Shown in pieces: positions 58,601-64,000 of a DNA stretch of 64,000 bases. Position 1 is the stretch's first letter; each line of letters opens with the position of its first letter. The stretch comes from Welwitschia mirabilis (Eukaryota > Gnetophyta > Gnetopsida > Welwitschiales). Both the position numbers and the translations under genes were made by a program. The stretch spans positions 19,319,213 to 19,383,212 of the forward strand of contig JBOZIK010000001.1 of the NCBI GenBank assembly GCA_051453625.1. The letters are read 5' to 3'. Under the pieces are notes generated by a model that ran no database searches, had not been told where the DNA came from, and saw only the letters and a program-made list of their open reading frames with translations.

Positions 58601-60293
58601 CCTCAAGTTAGTTTTATTATTGCATGTATTTACTTCATGACTTCCATTTGTGTAATCTTATTGTGAAAATTTTGTGCATAACTCCTCACATTTTTTAGTA
58701 GTCATAATATTATCCTTGTTAAAAATTCTTATGGTTTAATTATGGTTCTTGTGGTTAAAATCTTATAATTTTTTCACTCATATCTAGAAAATAGTTTAAA
58801 ATATGGTTGTTGAAAATTTTTCATTATTGTAATAATTGCATGATGAGCATCACTATTTATTGTTATGATATTAATGCACCTAGTGGCCTCACAAGGAATG
58901 GAATAAGGGTGGTTACCAAATCCTTGAAAACTTTTGCCGCCTTGACCATCCTTTGCATTTCACCAAACCTGAGTTATAAATAGAACCCTTTTCCTCCTTT
59001 CTCCTTACTTTTATTTTGAAGAAGCCTTTACTACTAAATCTTAGAGCTTGGATAACCCTTCGAGCCTTTGAGCCTTGGAATCTTTGAGATTTTTTGAATC
59101 TTCAAATTAATTTGGGTATGTTTTTATGGCTTAATCTATTTTCTTATATGGTTCTTGTGTTTTTTCATTTAACTCTTGTATGACTTATGGTTCTTTGATT
59201 CCTTTCTTATATGATTTTTTATTCTTTGAATCCTTTCTTGTATGGCTTATGGTCCTTTGATTTCTTTCTTGTATGGTTTATATTTCTTTAATTATTTTCT
59301 TAAATGATTTATGAGCTTCCATCTATTTCTTGCATCTCTTATATGTTTCATGGATTTTCCCTGCTATCTTATTTATTCATATAAGTCTTTTCTTACGTAT
59401 ATAATATCTTAGTTGTGAATTCAATTCTATTCTTTAAACTTTGCTAAGTAATCAAATTATGTGGATTCAAGGGCTGGACCGCCTAAAGGGATCCCATTGA
59501 CCATGGGAGTGAGCTATCAGAGTGATCATGGTGATGTTTGTGACCCTTCTAGTTATGCATAAGATGCAGCTTCAAAGGGTTTATCCCACATGAAGGGTTC
59601 CTATTGGCCATGAGAATTAACCTTTAACAAATGGATATTTTTGACATGCTTCTGACAGATCATACTATTCATTATACATTATTGAATTATCGAGACTTGG
59701 AATTGTATCTGGATTATTGTATCTAATATAAGGTTTTGATTATTCGATATTCTTAAGAATCCCTTGTTGAGATTGAAAAACCCCTGACTTAAAACCTTGT
59801 CATGGATCATATTAGGAACTATGAATGTTATAGTTCTCACACCATGTTGTTTGTGTTTAACAGGTGGTTGAGTGAAGCATAGAAAAAACTGATCTGTCTT
59901 ACTAAGAAGGGCATTTAAAATGTTTATTTTTCTAGCTTGTGCATGACAAATTATAAAAATAGAGTGATTTGTTCATCCTTATAACTTATATTCTATTATA
60001 TGTTATGATTTACTTTTGAGATATGATGTCAATTTATTACTTGTGCTATCCTCGAATTAAAGAAGGCTTATTTTCTCTTATGTGAGTCATTTATCTTCTC
60101 TACCTTCAAAATATACTCAAGGATGTATTTTATTTGCATGCATATAAGTTCATTTAAGAATAGTTGGCTCAAATATATAATAAAAGCATTTGCTAAAGTT
60201 TAAGCTCATAGTTTTGGATTAAAAATTCTATGACATTTCATTTTGATATCAAAGCTACATGAAGTTTTTAAGTGTGGAATTTGATATGTTACA
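58601..60293 (+). mobile_element. Gypsy-type LTR with TATA box
   Basis: Contains TATAAATAG at 58975, then a U-rich leader, degenerate tandem repeats (59130-59350), a GC-richer block (59465-59640) and ends in GATATGTTACA (60283-60293) directly before a primer-binding site. Same overall design as the LTR at 54210-56895 but different in detail; it may be a related family. The left edge is approximate. Confidence 0.5.
59130..59350. repeat. degenerate tandem repeat, unit about 35-40 bp
   Basis: Five or more imperfect units of TTTCTTGTATGGCTTATGGT followed by CCTTTGATT, for example at about 59160, 59200, 59238 and 59265, inside the Gypsy-type LTR. Confidence 0.6.
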
Positions 60294-60294
60294 A

Positions 60295-60308
60295 TTTGGA
60301 ATCAGAGC
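60295..60308 (+). other. primer-binding site
   Basis: TTTGGAATCAGAGC, one or two changes from the tRNA-Met type consensus TGGTATCAGAGC, one base after the LTR end GTTACA. It confirms a plus-strand element. Confidence 0.6.
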
Positions 60309-61584
60309 ATTGGTTATGGTCTCACTAGGTGTAGCATTATGATGGGCACTACCTTGATTGACTGGTACTCTAGGTTTGGAGACATGAAAACAACAAAGTA
60401 TTTATTTAATGTTATGCCTTATAGGAACATTACATATTAGACCTAACTAATAATTAGCTAGGTGGAAAATTTTAAGTTAGTAGCATGGGGAAAAATTAAG
60501 ATAAACATAGCCAAAAATATAGTTTATACCCATGATTGAAATGAAGATCTTTAATATGTAAGATTGATATAATAACTATCTATGCCAAATACTTTGATTT
60601 ATATCAGATCTTTATCATCTGATACAACTATACTACCATGTTTTCTTGGAGTCATTAATTTGCTAACATATGTTTGGTAAGACCAATACTAATTTTATAC
60701 CATCTAGTATTAGCTTTTTATAATCTTGACTATAAATGAGCATTTATAGGTTTTAGTTGGTATTATTAAATGTAATAAATGCCATTTCCTGATAACATTG
60801 GCAAAATACTTAGTGGTGTAGTAGTGAAATCAGTAAAAGAGGAGAAGATAAGAATATCACATAAGAAGAGCTCAAGAAAAGGAAAAATAAAAACTACAAG
60901 ATGCCACAGAGGAGATAATTCGATGAAGGAGTATCTGCTTCTCATGAGAAAACCAACAATCCATTCAAATAATAAAAATCTCTTGTGAGTACTACATAGC
61001 ATTAAACAGGAGACAAAATGTATGAAGATGCACTGGAGTACTCTTTGAAACCAAGAATAGCAGTGCATCACTAGATAGCTGCTTGGCGGTTGGGGTTATG
61101 TAGTTATTGATTGAGCTTAATAGAAAATGCCATAGTTTCCATTGATGAGGAATTCAGCTTAAGGGATGATATTTGAAAACAACATGAGTAAGCATTATGG
61201 GATCATTAAAGGACATGATTTTGAGTGTTATAATAGTTGCTTAATCAGAAGCAAGCGGCATTGCTTCCCTTAGCAACTGCAGACATATAACTTACTCCTT
61301 CATAAATTCTCGGGCCTTCGTATGTGTTGATGTCTTATGTCTTGCATTTGCTTATCATGCCTTATCCTTTCTTCTATCACTCATACAAGGCGCACATCGT
61401 CATTTCTCCCATGATGCATTTTTGCTCTTAATTTTTAGTGATTCAACACTGATAATCTCAACTCTGCTACAAAAGACTTGGTACTGTAATTTCATAGTTT
61501 AATCATAAGTCTCATGTTTTTATTAGATCATCTAATAATCTTCGTGCCTTTTAAAATCAAATAATCATTGAACTTAGTTGGTAA
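60309..61584. other. decayed internal region, nothing readable
   Basis: Gag of the plus-strand Gypsy element should start here, but only short frames occur (60779-60988 on the + strand is basic, without motif). No pol was recognised. Confidence 0.35.
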
Positions 61585-62077
61585 TGTTGGAATAATGGAC
61601 CTATATACAATGTATATGGACTTGTTTGTTGGAATAATGGACCTACATACATTGTATATGGGCTTATTATGATTATTTAGTTACAATTGTATATTATGTG
61701 CTATCATATGGTGTGGCCTAAATAAAGTGATCCACTCAAGTTAAGGTTAAGTGGGTTATAAATCATCTTGTAAAGTATGGGTCCATATTTATGTGTAGAT
61801 ACCCAATCTGCTTATTTTTAATTAATGATGGGCTGATTAGAAATAAGGGTTTATAAATAAACACACTAGGATTATGGTCCCCTGTCGAATGAACGTAGTC
61901 TCCTACTAATATCCCATCATTAGAGAGAGAAAACCCTAACGCTCGTACCAACTAGAAGTCACATAACCCAAAGGGGATTTAATGGAACTAGGTGCGCTTC
62001 TACCTTCTTATTCTAATCTAGATAATTTGATATAAAGATTATAGTTTATTATTTGGTTATGAAATTTAATTCCATCA
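61585..62077 (+). mobile_element. Copia-type LTR with a 42-bp duplication at its start
   Basis: Begins TGTTGGAATAATGGACC at 61585, repeated at 61627, and ends TTCCATCA at 62077, giving TG…CA ends. It contains a TTTATAAATAAAC promoter-like box (about 61850) and, after it, ACCCTAACGC-like leader sequence. A well-preserved primer-binding site follows two bases later. It looks younger than its surroundings because both ends and the primer site are intact. Confidence 0.65.
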
Positions 62078-62079
62078 AG

Positions 62080-62094
62080 TGGTATCAGAGCCTC
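62080..62094 (+). other. primer-binding site, perfect consensus
   Basis: TGGTATCAGAGCCTC, complementary to the 3' end of initiator tRNA-Met. Located two bases after the LTR end at 62077. Confidence 0.75.
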
Positions 62095-63204
62095 CTTCAT
62101 ATTAGATTATTTGGAATCTATTTTGTATTAAATTAATATGAATTATTTGTTTTTATGTGTGATGAATATTCAATTTGTTTCGACTTTGGAATTGCATGAA
62201 TCAGATTTATCACTTTTTATGTGATTAGTAGTTTCAGATCTCCTTTAGGGGATTAATTTAGTTTTAAATGATATTGGTTTTGGTGATGATGCTTTTGTCT
62301 ATTTGATTTTAGTTTCTGCTTTGAGTTTTCTTTTACTGCATATGATAAACATTAGAATATTTATTTTTTTGATTGGCTATATCTCTCTTTGAGGATTCAT
62401 GTATCATAGCATATATGAGATGCATGATTATTATGACTAGTATTTTCAATAATCATTATTGTAATTGCTAATAATATGCCACATGCTTTCGTTCAGGATT
62501 CCATAGTAAATCTTCCTTGATTATTTTATTGTATTTCTCTTTTACAGGTATTCATATTAGAAATTTATTGTCAGACATTTGGGTAAACTTATTGGTAATA
62601 TATTTTATTACTAAGATGTTGTTAATTCATGAATTCTTAATGATATCATCACTCGACCATGCATGTTTATAATTTTTTATATTTTTTGTTGCCAATAATG
62701 GTTTAGTTATTTCAAGGATTGCTATGGTTATTCTGCAAGACAATATTAGCATATATTCTATTTACATTTACATGATGACATATAAATTCGGATTCAGATT
62801 TAAATTTTTGGTAATAAGGTTATAATTTTCTGATATATCTAATATTCTAAATTAGTTAATTTATACAATATGTTACCAAAGGAATCTCTTTTGTGTATAT
62901 TGATTAATTTGAAATATTAAGATGATTGTAGGTGTTTGAATTTCATGCATTTAACAACTTGCTCAAAGAAAGTTTATTATTTGGCTAGAATTCAAACATG
63001 CTTATGGTGATGAATATGTGATAATTATTAGGTTTTCCATGTGAATGTTAAGTCAGCCCAAAGATAGACTTGATATTTGACATGAATTTTATTGTCAATA
63101 TTTGATCACTGCAAAAAGAGTACCGCTTACAAGTTGATCTTTCTATCCAAAGACTAAAAATCAATGTTGTGCTAGGTATCTTGTGATGGGTTTTGCCTTT
63201 ATTT
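62095..63204. other. internal region without readable ORF
   Basis: Follows a good LTR and primer-binding site but has no gag-like frame in 1.1 kb. The element may be a non-autonomous derivative (LARD-like) or very decayed. Confidence 0.35.
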
Positions 63205-63304
63205 NNNNNNNNNNNNNNNNNNNNNNNNNNNNNNNNNNNNNNNNNNNNNNNNNNNNNNNNNNNNNNNNNNNNNNNNNNNNNNNNNNNNNNNNNNNNNNNN
63301 NNNN
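63205..63304. other. assembly gap (100 N)
   Basis: Exactly 100 N, probably of unknown true length. Confidence 0.99.
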
Positions 63305-63423
63305 TACCTTAATTACCCGATAATTATGAAGTTAATTATACCTATTATAATCTAATTTTATGAATCATTGTTGCAGTGCATATTTTGGTAACCCTTTTAC
63401 CTTAATGAATCCTAATAATCACA

Positions 63424-63442
63424 ATATATATATATATATATA
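63424..63442. repeat. AT microsatellite
   Basis: About nine AT repeats at the left edge of the Athila-like LTR piece. Confidence 0.9.
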
Positions 63443-64000
63443 ATGCAAAATACACACTCTAGTATGAATGGGAGTGACCCAAATGTCATAACCCATTAAA
63501 GACTTATAAGAGGATAATGATAATTGATTTTTAGAGAAATATCATATCCAAACTTAGGAACAATGTAAGAAATCAAAGATGCAATATAATGTAAATGCAA
63601 TCTAATCTAAATGAACACCTATTCGAGTACTGAATCAAAGTGTTAAGAAGATTAGCCTTATATAAGCTAAATCAGCCAAGGAGACTATCACTAATCAAAA
63701 CTAACTTAAGCTATCAGATAAATCAAATAAATGCAATGCAAAATAAATCTGAAACTACTTTCTTCATTCTTAATAAAGGCTACCCTTAAGACCTATAACA
63801 TTAATGAAACTATCATTAGATTAAGGACAACATAAATGATAAGGGAAATATAACAGAATTGAATGCATAAATGAAATAGAGTTTGATATTAAAATAGAAC
63901 CAACATCTAGATTATAAAATAGCCAAGCCTCAATAGAGCATGCACAACCCTTTACAAAGGGAATGTCTTTCTGTAACTCATGAGATGGATCTCCAGCCCT
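63443..64000 (-). repeat. Athila-like LTR piece, third copy, cut by the window end
   Basis: Same orientation and motif order as the tandem units at 35353-36640: AGTATGAATGGGAGTGACCC (63461-63480), AATCAGCCAAGGAGACTATC, CTACCCTTAAGACCTATAAC, and GATGGATCTCCAGCCCT at the very end. More AT-rich than the other two. The LTR continues right of the window. Confidence 0.75.

Noticed and set aside
1-64000. CRISPR arrays, operons, riboswitches, rRNA, telomere or centromere satellite
   Set aside because: Looked for and not seen. The tandem repeats present have two or three degenerate units and belong to LTR elements or introns.

Overview
The window looks like nuclear DNA of a seed plant with a very large, repeat-filled genome, most probably a gymnosperm (inference). 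The evidence is decayed LTR retrotransposons of several plant lineages, AT-rich composition, very low gene density and exons separated by tens of kilobases. There is no prokaryotic gene organisation. Twelve runs of N (10 to 957 bases) interrupt the sequence; three are exactly 100 N, the usual size for a gap of unknown length, so long-range order across them is unproven.

One host gene can be supported, on the + strand. Its exons at 6983-7366, 7457-7551, 32073-32166 and 32246-32341 join with matching splice phases and encode the C-terminal part of a coiled-coil protein I cannot name. The intron between the second and third exons is about 24.5 kb and carries most of the repeats seen from 8 to 31 kb. 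Two 26-nt exon-like segments at 33799 and 34240 could form an alternative 3' end.

Layout: 1-2225 is a Copia LTR of SIRE/Maximus type broken by a suspicious gap. 2985-3965 is a minus-strand Copia remnant. 4300-7551 is intron sequence and the first two exons. 8.3-12.2 kb holds an LTR, a tRNA-Thr-like SINE head, a tandem repeat and a Copia RNase H remnant. 13.2-18.4 kb holds unidentified decayed ORFs, one of them in two tandem copies. 18.6-21.2 kb is an LTR element with an unrecognised gag-like ORF, split by a palindrome-rich DNA transposon. 21.2-25.0 kb is a minus-strand Ty3/Gypsy element. 25.6-30.3 kb is a plus-strand SIRE-like Copia element with an env-position ORF and its 3' LTR. 30.4-35.3 kb holds a further LTR and the last exons of the host gene. 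35.3-46.1 kb holds two Athila-like Gypsy copies in inverted orientation plus tandem LTR pieces. 46-64 kb is very AT-rich: a minus-strand Copia element, two long Gypsy-type LTRs, one unidentified basic ORF, a Copia-type LTR with an intact primer-binding site, and another Athila-like LTR piece running off the end.

No element is intact. Active-site codons of three independent reverse transcriptases and one protease carry G-to-A changes on the coding strand, as expected from long silencing and cytosine deamination. I found no CRISPR array, rRNA, functional tRNA, telomere repeat or organelle insertion that I could recognise.
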